Positions 1 through 8,768 of a stretch of DNA of 64,000 bases are shown here, piece after piece. How positions within the stretch are numbered: the stretch's first letter is position 1; the number at the start of each line of letters is the position of its first letter. The stretch is taken from the NCBI GenBank assembly GCA_036268425.1, contig DATAUE010000175.1, positions 24,695 to 88,694 of the forward strand. The letters run 5' to 3'. This DNA comes from DATARH01 sp036268425. Lineage in GTDB: Bacteria; Pseudomonadota; Alphaproteobacteria; ATCC43930; CGMCC-115725. The position numbers and the translations under genes are program-made. Under the pieces are notes generated by a model. That model ran no database searches. It was not told where the DNA came from and worked only from the letters and a program-made list of their open reading frames with translations.

Positions 1-733
1 AGCCGAGGTTCGGCAGATGCGCCGCCGTGATCTTCAGCACGTCGGCGCCATGCTCGGCGAGGGTGCGGGTGCTGCTCGGGCCGGCTAGCACGCGGGTCAG
101 GTCGAGCACCCGGATGCCCGAGAGCGGCCGGTCGCCATCCGGCAATTTCTCCACCGGCGCGTCGCCGATCTTGACGATCTCGAACACCGGCAATGTCGCG
201 AGGGCCGCGGCTTGCGGATGCTTCGCCCATTCCTCCATCGTGCGCACCATGCCGCCGGCGCCCTTGGCGGCGATGATCGCGTTTTCGAGTTCGAGCGCGT
301 CCCATTTGGCGACGGCGTCGCGCACCGCCTGCTTGTCTTCCGGCACGCCCAGCACCTTCAGCGCGGCGGCACGATGGTTCGGAAAATTGGCGTGGATGTA
401 GCTCCAATGCCCATCCTTGGCTGGATACATGCCCATCACCGGGTTACGCTCGTGCGACACCTCGGATTTTTCCATCTTCAGGTAATGGCCGCTGCGCAGC
501 GAGGCGGTAGCGCGGCGCGCATCGACCGAGACATCCTGTTTGCGCTTGCCCCGCAGCTCCCATAAATCGGATACCGCCAGCCCGATCGCGGCCAGCGATG
601 CGGCGGCTGTTTCGCTGATCTTGAACGAGGTCGGCAGGATCGGGTCGCTGCCACCGGTGAATTCGACCGTCCTGGCGCGGTCGGCGTCGAGGCCGGCGAC
701 CGGCAATATCGTGCGCAGAGCGTCGTGAGACAT
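1..733 (-). CDS. CoA-transferase family III (CaiB/BaiF-like), 3' end outside window
   Basis: Reading the complement from ATG at 733 gives an open frame of 244 codons to the window edge with no stop, so the C-terminus is missing. An AGGA ribosome site lies 5 nt upstream of the ATG. The first ~195 residues resemble the tail part of CaiB-type proteins. The family's usual N-terminal motif (VLDLTRVLAGP, then HGADVLKI) appears only at about residues 204-231. The order therefore looks like a rearranged or two-part CoA-transferase rather than a simple CaiB chain. The family moves CoA between acyl-CoA and free carboxylates in the cytosol. The substrate cannot be inferred. It is divergent from the efflux genes. 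Confidence 0.8.
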   Translation of the reverse strand, partial: MSHDALRTILPVAGLDADRARTVEFTGGSDPILPTSFKISETAAASLAAIGLAVSDLWELRGKRKQDVSVDARRATASLRSGHYLKMEKSEVSHERNPVMGMYPAKDGHWSYIHANFPNHRAAALKVLGVPEDKQAVRDAVAKWDALELENAIIAAKGAGGMVRTMEEWAKHPQAAALATLPVFEIVKIGDAPVEKLPDGDRPLSGIRVLDLTRVLAGPSSTRTLAEHGADVLKITAAHLPNLG

Positions 734-869
734 TGATCCTGCCCTTTCCCTGATGATGCCGAGCATCTTGGTCCTCGGCTGCGGTCCTTGCCGATGATGC
801 GCCGAATTGCGCCGATTATGGAATGGCCTGCATATCAAAAGCTCTGCTCAAGCTGCGCTTGAGAAGGCA

Positions 870-1109
870 ATGTCGTTGCCCGCCGGAATGATCATTACCG
901 AATTCGATCTGAGGCCGGAGCATTGCGATGCCTTCATCGCTCTGATCAAGACCATGCCAAAAAGTCGCGTGCCGAGGATGGCTGCCAGCAATTCGGCATA
1001 TTGCTGACTCAGGATGACCCGAACAGAACGTCTTTGTGGAGAGCTGGCGAGGCGAGGACGCATCAATGGCGTTCGCGGCAGGATGTCGCATCGGCCTTAC
1101 GCAATCGTG
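870..1109 (+). pseudogene. Antibiotic biosynthesis monooxygenase (ABM)-like remnant, two frameshifts
   Basis: Three short frames join into one ABM-like chain. From ATG 870 the frame reads a typical ABM start (IITEFDLRPEHCDAFIALIK). Near 954-963 the frame shifts to one reading HAKKSRAEDGCQQF and QDDP, close to the family motif H-A-x-x-S-R-x-E-x-G-C. At about 1019-1021 it shifts again to QNVFVESWRGEDA, matching the ABM strand that ends in ESW. Each shift is explained by loss of one base. ABM proteins are small ferredoxin-like-fold monooxygenases of about 95-110 residues, and the remnant spans 80 codons to TGA 1109. The last third is poorly conserved. The assignment rests on motif memory, not a search. 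Confidence 0.55.
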
Positions 1110-1150
1110 ATCCCATCCGGTTTTCGGGGATGGTACACATATCACTCATC

Positions 1151-1156
1151 TATAAT
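1151..1156 (+). promoter_or_regulatory. Candidate -10 box for the efflux operon
   Basis: TATAAT lies 43 nt before the adaptor start codon, in a locally AT-rich stretch (about 1140-1180). No good -35 hexamer sits 16-18 nt upstream. Flanking TATAATAG and CTATATA form an imperfect dyad across 1151-1175 that could be an operator for the MarR protein encoded at the operon's end. That link is inference. Confidence 0.35.
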
Positions 1157-1198
1157 AGACTACCGACACTATATACCCGCGCCAAGGAGACTGTTGGC

Positions 1199-2362
1199 AT
1201 GAGGAAAGGCTTTGTCGCCGGAGGCTTTGTCGTGCTCGCGATGAGCGCGGCAGCCACCCTTCCGCAATGGCTCGAGCCGGCCGGGCCGGCGGTTGCCGCG
1301 GAAACACCGGTGCCGCCACCGGTCTCGCCGGGCGTGCCGGTCACTGCCGGCACGGTTGTCGCCGCCGACGTGCCGGTCATTCTGAACGGGATCGGCTCGG
1401 TGCAGGCCTACAACATGGTCACGATCAAGAGCCGGGTGGACGGCCAGATCATGAAAGTAGGCTTTACCGAGGGCCAGGAGGTCAAAGCCGGTACGCCGCT
1501 GTTCCAGATCGACCCGCGCCCGTATCAGGCCACCCTGGAACAGGCGCAGGCCGCCAAGGAAAAGGACCAGGTACAGCTGGCCAACGCCCAGACCGATCTG
1601 GCGCGCTATTCGCAGCTCGTCGGCTCCGGCTACCAGACCCGGCAAAGCTATGATCAGCAAAAGGCGCTGGTGGCGCAGTTCCAGGCCGCGATCAAGGGAG
1701 ACGAGGCGCAGATCGACGCGGCGCAGCTCAATCTGGCTTATGCCGATATTCGTGCCCCGATCGACGGCCGGCTGGGTGCCCGCCTCGTCGACCAGGGCAA
1801 TCTGGTGCGCGCGACCGACGCCACCGGCCTTGTCACGATCACTCAGCTGCAGCCGATTTTTGTGACCTTCACAGTGCCGCAGAACAACATCGACAAGCTC
1901 CGCGAGGCGCAGGCCAAGGCGCCCCTGGAGGTTCAGGCCTACAGCGCCGACGACAAAAAGATGCTGAGCGACGGCAAGCTGACCCTGATCGATAATACGG
2001 TCGACCAGGCGACCGGCACGATCCGCCTCAAGGCGACATTCGCCAATACGGACGAGAAATTGTGGCCTGGGCAGTTTGCGAACATGCGGGTCGTGCTGTC
2101 CACGCGCAAAGGCGCCGCAACGGTGCCGCAGCGGACCGTCCAGGTCGGCCCGAACGGCTATTACGCCTATGTAATCAAGCCGGACAACACGGTGGAGCGG
2201 CGGCCGGTCGACATCGCCGCCACCCAGAACGGGATCGTTGTGGTCAGCAAAGGACTGAGTATCGGCGAGAAAGTCGTCGTCGATGGCCAGTACCGGCTGA
2301 CCGACGGCGCGCGGGTCCGCGAGTCGGCGCCGGCGCAAGCCCCGGCGCCGGGCGCTTCATGA
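1199..2362 (+). CDS. RND efflux periplasmic adaptor (membrane fusion protein)
   Basis: 387 residues. ATG 1199 is chosen because AAGGAGA lies 8 nt upstream; the frame is open much earlier, but that part covers the ABM remnant. An N-terminal hydrophobic segment (about residues 5-20) is followed by Ala/Pro-rich sequence, consistent with a signal peptide or membrane anchor. The usual adaptor blocks follow: lipoyl halves (VDGQIMKVGFTEGQEVKAGTPLFQIDP and later YADIRAPIDG), a helical hairpin rich in Gln/Ala/Lys between them, and a beta-barrel with WPGQFANMRV. It most resembles MdtA-type adaptors, which link the inner-membrane pump to an outer-membrane channel. The pump gene follows after 56 nt. No TolC-like gene is present in the window. 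Confidence 0.93.
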   Translation: MRKGFVAGGFVVLAMSAAATLPQWLEPAGPAVAAETPVPPPVSPGVPVTAGTVVAADVPVILNGIGSVQAYNMVTIKSRVDGQIMKVGFTEGQEVKAGTPLFQIDPRPYQATLEQAQAAKEKDQVQLANAQTDLARYSQLVGSGYQTRQSYDQQKALVAQFQAAIKGDEAQIDAAQLNLAYADIRAPIDGRLGARLVDQGNLVRATDATGLVTITQLQPIFVTFTVPQNNIDKLREAQAKAPLEVQAYSADDKKMLSDGKLTLIDNTVDQATGTIRLKATFANTDEKLWPGQFANMRVVLSTRKGAATVPQRTVQVGPNGYYAYVIKPDNTVERRPVDIAATQNGIVVVSKGLSIGEKVVVDGQYRLTDGARVRESAPAQAPAPGAS

Positions 2363-2418
2363 TAGCGAGGAATGAGTTTCCCGACACCTGACGTCCCCCG
2401 CTTGGAAAGCCGCCGCCG

Positions 2419-5400
2419 ATGAATATCTCCGAACCTTTTATCCGCCGCCCGATTGCCACCTCGCTCCTGATGCTGGGGATATTGGTGTTCGGTATCGGCG
2501 CCTATGGGCTGCTGCCGGTCGCCGCGCTGCCCAATGTCGATTTCCCGACGATCGTCGTGTCGGTCAATTATCCCGGCGCCAGCCCTGACACGATGGCCTC
2601 CGCCGTCGCGACGCCGCTCGAACAGCAATTCTCGGCGATCCCGGCGCTCGATCAGATGACCTCGACCAGCGGTATCGGCTCGATGTCGATCACGCTGCAA
2701 TTCGATCTGTCGCGCAATATCGATGCCGCCGCCGGCGACGTGCTGACGGCGATCAACGCCGCCACCGGCGTGCTGCCAAAAGATCTGCCGACCCCGCCGA
2801 CCTATCGAAAAACCAATCCGGCCGACCGGCCGGTGCTGATCTACGCGGTGCACTCGAATTCGCTGCCGATCTATCGCGTCGATGATTACGCCTATACGAT
2901 TCTGGCGCAGAAAATCTCGACGATTAAGGGCGTCTCGGAAGCGCGCATCTTTGGTCAACGGCCTTACGCGACACACGTCCAGGTCAACCCGGGCGAACTC
3001 TCATCCCGCGGTCTCGGCTTTGAAGACGTGCGCAACGCGCTGGTCGCCACCTCGATCAATCGCCCGAAAGGAACGCTGGAAGGCTCGCACCAGACCTTTA
3101 CGCTGGATACCAACGACCAGCTGTTCAACGCCGACGCCTATAAGAATGTCATCGTCGCCTATCGCAACGGCGCGCCGGTGCGCATGAAAGACATCGCCAC
3201 GGTCACCGACGGGGTGCAGAACCCGCGCATCGGCGCCTGGTATTTCGATACGCCCGGCGAAGGGCTGGCGATCCAGCGCCAGGCCGGCACGAACATCCAG
3301 GAGGTGGTCGATACGATCAAGGCGATGATCCCGCGCCTTGAGGAATCGATCCCGCCATCGGTCAAAGTCGATTTGGTGTCCGACCGTTCGCTGGTGGTAC
3401 GCGCCGCGGTGCACGATGTGCAGTTCACGATGCTCCTGACCATCGGTCTGGTCGTCATCGTAATTTTCGTGTTCCTGCGAACGCTGTGGGCGACCGTGAT
3501 CCCGAGCATGGCGGTGCCGCTATCGCTGCTCGCCACCTTCGCGATCATGTATGCCGTGGGCTACAGCCTCGACAACATCTCGCTGATGGCGCTGACGATC
3601 TCAGTCGGCTTTGTGGTCGATGACGCGATCGTGATGATCGAAAACGTCGTTCGCTATATCGAGCAGGGCGAGCGGCCGTTTGACGCGGCGTTGAAGGGCG
3701 CCGGGCAGATCGGCTTTACGATTATCTCGATCACCTTTTCGCTGATTGCCGTGTTCATCCCGCTGTTGTTCATGGGCGGGATCATCGGCCGCCTGTTCCG
3801 CGAATTCGCCGTGACCGTGACGGTGGCGGTGATGGCGTCGGCCTTTATCTCGCTGACTCTGACGCCGGTCCTGTGCTCGCTGTTTCTTAAGGAGCACCAG
3901 CAAGAGAACATGGGCCGACTCAACCGCATGGCCGAAGGCTTTTTCAATGCGGTCATCCGCGGTTATGACCGCGGCCTGATGTTTGTCTTCCGGCACCAAC
4001 TCATCGCGCTGCTGTCGACGTTGACCCTGATCGGCGTCACCGGCTACCTCTATGTCATCATTCCAAAAGGGTTTTTCCCCGAGCAGGACACCGGGTTCAT
4101 CTTTGGGCAGGCGGAGGCGCGGCAAGATATCTCGTTCAATGCGATGTCGGACCTCACCCACCAGTTTGTCGATATCGTCAAACAGGACCCGGCGGTTTCG
4201 GGCGTCTTTTCGTTCACCGGCGCCAGCGCCTACAACCCGACCGAGAATACGGCGCGTGTCTTTATCCAGTTGAAGCCGCACGATCAGCGCACCGAAACCT
4301 CGAACCAGATCATCCAGCGGCTGCGCCCCAAAGTCGGGGCGGTCCAGGGTGCCAAGTTCTTTATGCAATCGGGACAGGACATCAGCGTCGGTGGCCGGCT
4401 CAGCCGCACCCTCTACCAATACACGCTGACGGACAACAACCTCGACGAACTGAACCATTGGGCGCCGATCGTCGAGGCGGCGATGCAGAAAGCGCCGGAA
4501 TTGCAGGATGTGGCGTCGGATCAGCAGATCGCCGCGCCGCACATCGCGATCGAGATTGATCGCGATGCGGTGTCGCGCCTCGGCATCTCACCCTCGCTGA
4601 TCGACGAGACGCTGTACGACGCGTTCGGCCAGCGGCAGGTCTCGACGATCTATACCCAGACCAGCCAGTACAAGGTGGTTCTCGAGGTTCAGCCGCAATA
4701 CCAGACCGACCCGACGGCGCTGAACAAGATCTACATCTCCGGTCCTAACGGGGCGCAGATTCCGCTGAGCGCCTTTGCGCATTTCACCTCGAAGGTGCAG
4801 TCGCTGTCGGTCAATCACCAAGGCCAGTTCCCGGCGGTGACTCTGTCGTTCAACCTGTCGCCGGGTTACGCGATCGGCCAGGCGGTCGAGAAAATCCGCG
4901 ACGTGCAGGCGCAACTGCATATGCCGCCGACGGTCGACGGTGCATTCCAGGGCACCGCGCAGGCGTTTCAGGCATCGCTGTCGTCAACGCCGCTGCTCGT
5001 CGCGGCTGCGATCCTCGTCGTCTACATTGTGCTCGGCATGCTGTACGAGAGTTACATTCACCCGCTGACGATCCTGTCGGCGCTGCCGTCGGCCGGCGTT
5101 GGTGCGCTGCTGGCGCTGATGATCCTGCATTACGATCTCAGCGTCATCGCGATGATCGGCGTTATCCTACTGATCGGTATCGTCAAAAAGAACGCGATCA
5201 TGATGATCGACTTCGCGCTGACCGCCGAGCGCTACGAAGGCAAGAGCCCGCGCGATGCGATCCACGAGGCATGCCTGCTGCGTTTCCGGCCGATTATGAT
5301 GACGACCTTCGCGGCGCTATTCGGCGGCTTGCCGATCGCGCTCGGCGGCGGTGCCGGCTCGGAATTGCGACGGCCGCTTGGTATCGCGATCGTCGGCGGA

Positions 5401-5574
5401 TTGCTCGTCTCGCAATGGCTGACGCTGTATACGACGCCGGTGGTGTATCTGTACCTCGATCGCCTGAGCCATTGGCTGGGCGGTTCGCGGCGGCGCTCGC
5501 GCCTCGCGAACGCGCTGTCGGAACCGCCGGCCCAGCCGGGTATGGTCGAGGATCCTCATGGCGCCGCCGAGTGA
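2419..5574 (+). CDS. RND efflux pump, inner-membrane permease (AcrB/MdtB-MdtC type)
   Basis: 1051 residues, the normal size for hydrophobe/amphiphile RND pumps. It opens with the characteristic ISEPFIRRPIATSLLM start and the first transmembrane helix, then a large periplasmic loop. Next come the TM2-6 block with SVGFVVDDAIVMIENV (the proton-relay Asp pair of helix 4), a second large loop after PKGFFPEQDTGFI, and the C-terminal helices with GIVKKNAIMMIDFA. The family exports drugs, bile salts and similar compounds using the proton gradient. It is one operon with the adaptor before it, and its last 17 nt overlap the MarR gene. A single pump gene suggests a homotrimer rather than an MdtB/C heteromer. 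Confidence 0.95.
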   Translation: MNISEPFIRRPIATSLLMLGILVFGIGAYGLLPVAALPNVDFPTIVVSVNYPGASPDTMASAVATPLEQQFSAIPALDQMTSTSGIGSMSITLQFDLSRNIDAAAGDVLTAINAATGVLPKDLPTPPTYRKTNPADRPVLIYAVHSNSLPIYRVDDYAYTILAQKISTIKGVSEARIFGQRPYATHVQVNPGELSSRGLGFEDVRNALVATSINRPKGTLEGSHQTFTLDTNDQLFNADAYKNVIVAYRNGAPVRMKDIATVTDGVQNPRIGAWYFDTPGEGLAIQRQAGTNIQEVVDTIKAMIPRLEESIPPSVKVDLVSDRSLVVRAAVHDVQFTMLLTIGLVVIVIFVFLRTLWATVIPSMAVPLSLLATFAIMYAVGYSLDNISLMALTISVGFVVDDAIVMIENVVRYIEQGERPFDAALKGAGQIGFTIISITFSLIAVFIPLLFMGGIIGRLFREFAVTVTVAVMASAFISLTLTPVLCSLFLKEHQQENMGRLNRMAEGFFNAVIRGYDRGLMFVFRHQLIALLSTLTLIGVTGYLYVIIPKGFFPEQDTGFIFGQAEARQDISFNAMSDLTHQFVDIVKQDPAVSGVFSFTGASAYNPTENTARVFIQLKPHDQRTETSNQIIQRLRPKVGAVQGAKFFMQSGQDISVGGRLSRTLYQYTLTDNNLDELNHWAPIVEAAMQKAPELQDVASDQQIAAPHIAIEIDRDAVSRLGISPSLIDETLYDAFGQRQVSTIYTQTSQYKVVLEVQPQYQTDPTALNKIYISGPNGAQIPLSAFAHFTSKVQSLSVNHQGQFPAVTLSFNLSPGYAIGQAVEKIRDVQAQLHMPPTVDGAFQGTAQAFQASLSSTPLLVAAAILVVYIVLGMLYESYIHPLTILSALPSAGVGALLALMILHYDLSVIAMIGVILLIGIVKKNAIMMIDFALTAERYEGKSPRDAIHEACLLRFRPIMMTTFAALFGGLPIALGGGAGSELRRPLGIAIVGGLLVSQWLTLYTTPVVYLYLDRLSHWLGGSRRRSRLANALSEPPAQPGMVEDPHGAAE

Positions 5575-6112
5575 TCCGTCGCGGGTCGTGCCGCTGATGC
5601 CCTCGTCATCCCTGCCCTCGCCGCATGACGCTGCGGCGGTCCGCCCCGACCCGGCTGTGTTGCAGGCCAATGTCGGTGCATTGCTGCACGATGTGGCGCG
5701 CCTGATCCGCCGGCGGTTCGAACGGCGCGCCCGGCAAACCGGGTTGCCGATTACCCGCCAACAGGCTCGTGCATTGCTGCATATCGCCCGCAATGAAGGC
5801 CTCAGTCAGGCCGCGGTCGCGACAATGCTCGATGTCGAGCCGATTGCGCTGGTACGCCTGCTCGATCGGCTGCACGAAGAAGGGCTGGTCGAACGCCATG
5901 CTCATCCTACCGATCGCCGCGTCCGTACCTTGTGGCTGACGCCGGTTGCCTGGGACGTGATCGACCGCATCCTCGCGATAAACCGAGAAGTGCGCGAGGA
6001 GACGTGCGCCGGTCTGAGCGCTGCCGAGCGGGAGATGCTGATGGCGGCGCTCGGGCATATGAAGAGCAATCTGGTTCTTGCCGAAGAGACCGAAAGCGCG
6101 GCAGCGGAATAA
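5558..6112 (+). CDS. MarR-family transcriptional regulator
   Basis: 184 residues. ATG 5558 follows GAGG by a few bases and overlaps the pump gene by 17 nt, so translation is probably coupled. The winged helix-turn-helix covers about residues 60-125: LPITRQQARALLHIARNEG, LSQAAVATMLDVEPIALVRLLDRL, EEGLVERHAHPTDRRVRTLWLT. The D-x-R-[VS] wing motif (TDRRVR) is present. About 45 extra residues precede the domain. MarR proteins usually repress nearby efflux genes until a small aromatic ligand binds. Its position as last gene of the efflux operon fits autoregulation of the whole unit, which is inference. Confidence 0.9.
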   Translation: MAPPSDPSRVVPLMPSSSLPSPHDAAAVRPDPAVLQANVGALLHDVARLIRRRFERRARQTGLPITRQQARALLHIARNEGLSQAAVATMLDVEPIALVRLLDRLHEEGLVERHAHPTDRRVRTLWLTPVAWDVIDRILAINREVREETCAGLSAAEREMLMAALGHMKSNLVLAEETESAAAE

Positions 6113-6980
6113 TCCGGGACATCTTCGCGGCGGCCCGTGATACCGCCGCCAGCGGGCTACAGCCGTGCAGGAAGGGTCTGCCTGCCGCTCTCGCGGGAAA
6201 CGTTAGTAAACAATGCGGCGCGCGCCTCTCACAGGAGGGGATGGCGGAACTTCGCATTCTGGATGTCGCATTTTTCAAATAATTAAATATATAATTTCAT
6301 GATAATCGAGCGCGATTTTTGTATGACTTAATAAATAACTGAAAAAACAAAATCCAAATCCGTCGTGGATTCATAGGAATGTCTAAAGGCTGCGGACCGT
6401 TAACGAGCCGGAAATCCGCAGCCGGGGTTGAGACGGGAAAGCCGGCGTCAGGGGGCGAGCCATCGTTGAAGGCCGCTGTCGCCGACGCGACACGGCCTTC
6501 GATGTGATCTCTCCAGAGACGCTGCTGTTGACCACCACACCAATGTGGCGTGCGCGGCTGAGCCGGGCATGGAGACATCTTCGTGACGGAAAAACGGCGG
6601 AAACACTTGCCCACGCTGTGAGAGCGCCGACGCATTCGGCCTCCGGAAAATCACACTCCCGCCCAGCCAAAACGCTCCCGTTCCGGTGGGGAACCCACCC
6701 GTCAGATTGATTTTAGCCGCGCGGTGTACAACTCATACGGAACGGATGACCCGCGCCGACACGACAGGCTACAATGCCGCCTCGCCGTCTCGGGCAACGC
6801 GATATAAGGCTCGCTCACCCGCTTGTCGAAGATCGATTTTCAGCGACAATTACAAATGATTACACGATCAGTAACCAAAAATTAACGAACATCGGTAGGA
6901 AATTAACTTAGAGCGCAGTATATGCAGAATCCGCCCTAGGGCGAATCGCGCGCCGCAACTCGATAGGAGGCACGCAGACG
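6113..6980. other. 868-bp intergenic region with AT-rich core
   Basis: No credible coding frame. Short frames on the minus strand (for example 6297-6635) lack a ribosome site and family motifs. 6275-6365 and 6840-6915 are clearly AT-rich compared with the surrounding DNA, so the region probably holds the promoter of the downstream regulator and possibly regulatory or decayed DNA. I see no tRNA, clear terminator or array in it. Confidence 0.6.
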
Positions 6981-8162
6981 ATGGCTGATGACCTATTTGG
7001 CGACCGCCTGTTGATGATCGACGACGAGCCCGCCCTCGGCAACATCGTCAAGCGGGTGGCGCAAAGCAGCGGTTTTGAGGTCGTGTTCACCCAGGACCCC
7101 AGCCTTTTTATCAACACGGCCCGGCTGTGGCGTCCGACCGTCATTCTGCTCGACCTCAAAATGCCGCGAACCGACGGCATTCAGCTGTTGCGGACGCTGG
7201 CGTCCGACAAATGCTCGGCCCGCGTCATCGTCACCAGCGGCGCCGATGCCAAAGTGCTGGAATCGGCAATGGCGCTCGGCCGCGAGCGCGGCCTGCTAAT
7301 GGATGAGGCGATGCAAAAGCCGATCCGCGTGGAAGCGCTGCGCGATCGCCTGTTCGGGTTCAAGCGCGTCTCGAAGCTGCAGCTGTCGGCGGATTTGACA
7401 AAGGCGATCGCGACGAACCAGCTGTTCCTCGAATATCAGCCAAAGCTGAACGGCAGTACCCGCCTGATCACCAGTGCCGAGGCGCTGGTGCGGTGGCAGC
7501 ACCCGACGCAAGGCGTTATTCCGCCCGACCAGTTCATCGCGCTCGCCGAGGAAATCGGTATCATAAACCGGCTGACGGACTGGGTCATGGCCGCCGCCGC
7601 GGCGCAAGCGGCGCGGTGGCGCGCGGCGGACCATCCGATCGAGGTTGCCGTCAATATTTCGGCGCGGGATATCGAGGATATCGATCTGCCGGATCGCATG
7701 GAGGAACATTGCCTCGCGGCCGGGATCGACCCGGAATTCATGACGCTCGAACTGACCGAAACCGGCGCCATGCGCGAAGCGGTCCAGATGATGGACGTGT
7801 TGACCCGGCTGCGTATCAAAGGGTTCAAACTGTCGATCGATGATTTCGGGACGGGATATTCATCCCTTGTCCAGTTGCAGAAAATGCCGTTTTCGGAGAT
7901 CAAGATCGACAAGTCGTTTGTCATGGAGATGATGACCAACGATAGCTGCCGCGTGATTGTCGAGATCATTCTCGATCTTGCGCGCAAACTCGGCCTGTCG
8001 AGCGTCGCCGAGGGCGTGGAAAGCGAGGCCGCGCTCAACGCCCTGATCGAGATGGGCTGCAACACCGCCCAGGGCTATCATTTGTCGCGGCCGATCGCGG
8101 CGAGCGGCGTTACCGACGTCCGCAGCGAATTCGAGGCGGCACGGAAAAAAGTGGCAGCCTAA
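6981..8162 (+). CDS. Response regulator with EAL c-di-GMP phosphodiesterase domain
   Basis: 393 residues. AGGAGG ends 11 nt before ATG 6981. The receiver domain (residues 8-125) has the acidic pair DD at 14-15, phospho-acceptor Asp58 in ILLDLKMP and the TSG and KP switch residues. The EAL domain (about 135-385) keeps E167-A-L, the metal and substrate motifs ELTET, SIDDFGTGYSSL, KIDKSF and AEGVE, and so should be active. It would lower cyclic di-GMP when phosphorylated or dephosphorylated by an unknown histidine kinase, affecting motility or biofilm. No kinase or GGDEF gene is nearby. It stands alone after a long intergenic region. Confidence 0.92.
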   Translation: MADDLFGDRLLMIDDEPALGNIVKRVAQSSGFEVVFTQDPSLFINTARLWRPTVILLDLKMPRTDGIQLLRTLASDKCSARVIVTSGADAKVLESAMALGRERGLLMDEAMQKPIRVEALRDRLFGFKRVSKLQLSADLTKAIATNQLFLEYQPKLNGSTRLITSAEALVRWQHPTQGVIPPDQFIALAEEIGIINRLTDWVMAAAAAQAARWRAADHPIEVAVNISARDIEDIDLPDRMEEHCLAAGIDPEFMTLELTETGAMREAVQMMDVLTRLRIKGFKLSIDDFGTGYSSLVQLQKMPFSEIKIDKSFVMEMMTNDSCRVIVEIILDLARKLGLSSVAEGVESEAALNALIEMGCNTAQGYHLSRPIAASGVTDVRSEFEAARKKVAA

Positions 8163-8186
8163 GCCGACCGGCCTGAGCGGGTCGGC
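8163..8186. terminator. Hairpin between convergent genes
   Basis: GCCGACC (8163-8169) pairs with GGTCGGC (8180-8186) around a 10-nt loop, directly after the stop of the EAL gene and before the end of the convergent cupin gene. There is no T-run, so intrinsic termination is uncertain. Confidence 0.4.
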
Positions 8187-8211
8187 CGAGGTCAGGCTGC
8201 CATCATCGGCC

Positions 8212-8754
8212 TCAGCCCGGGCCGGTCGTTACGCTTTCGATGACTTCCGCCTCATGGGTTTTCAGATTGAATTTGAGGCGCGGCACTCGTTCCAGGTCGG
8301 TGCCAGTGACCCGGACAAAGCGGGCGCCATCGGGATAATCGATCGAGTGGACATCGCGGATGCCGTAGGTGCCGGCATGACCGGGCTCCAGCCGGTACTT
8401 GCGCGCCACCTCGATTTCTGCCGGGCCCGGGCCGTCGCCCTTGGTGCGGCGCCACTCGGTCATGTCGGTATATTCGGTCGCCTGCCCATAGATCGCCCAG
8501 GACGCGCCGTGATCGTGCGGCGGCGATACCGAGGCCTTGGTGTTGACATGCGACAGCACGACAAAGCCCAGGTCAGGGTCTTCGTACAGCGTGTGGCGTC
8601 CCGCCGGCATCGCCAGCACATGGCGGTCGAGAAACGCCGGCTCGGCGAGCAGCTTTTCGAGGTTGCGGCGCACAACCTCCCGGCCGCCGGGGCCGTTATC
8701 GGCTTTCAGCGCATCGCGGCAATCATCGCAGAACGCACCAAGATCGTAGGCCAT
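8212..8754 (-). CDS. Cupin-fold protein, cysteine dioxygenase-like
   Basis: 180 residues. The start follows GAGGAG at good spacing on the complement. The core motif PPHDHGASWAIYGQ is the first cupin box as seen in thiol dioxygenases (HxH plus downstream residues), and HSIDYPDGARFVRVTGTDL could be the second box with its third metal His. Thiol dioxygenases oxidise cysteine or mercaptoalkanoates to sulfinates using Fe(II). The C-terminal residues are ordinary. It lies 14 nt downstream of an SDR gene on the same strand, so the two are probably co-transcribed. Substrate is unknown; a non-catalytic cupin is the alternative. Confidence 0.65.
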   Translation of the reverse strand: MAYDLGAFCDDCRDALKADNGPGGREVVRRNLEKLLAEPAFLDRHVLAMPAGRHTLYEDPDLGFVVLSHVNTKASVSPPHDHGASWAIYGQATEYTDMTEWRRTKGDGPGPAEIEVARKYRLEPGHAGTYGIRDVHSIDYPDGARFVRVTGTDLERVPRLKFNLKTHEAEVIESVTTGPG

Positions 8755-8768
8755 AGCGCTTCTCCTCT

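Noticed and set aside
923..1198. Upstream extension of the adaptor frame
   Set aside because: It reads through the ABM remnant; the ribosome site and signal-like segment place the start at 1199.
1169..2338. Long minus-strand open frame antisense to the efflux adaptor
   Set aside because: Shadow of a GC-rich gene; no motifs and no ribosome site. The same holds for other long antisense frames such as 23794-25050 and 27768-29474.
6297..6635. 112-codon minus-strand frame in the 6.1-7.0 kb gap
   Set aside because: No start signal and no domain; composition is mixed and the C-terminal part lies in AT-rich non-coding DNA.
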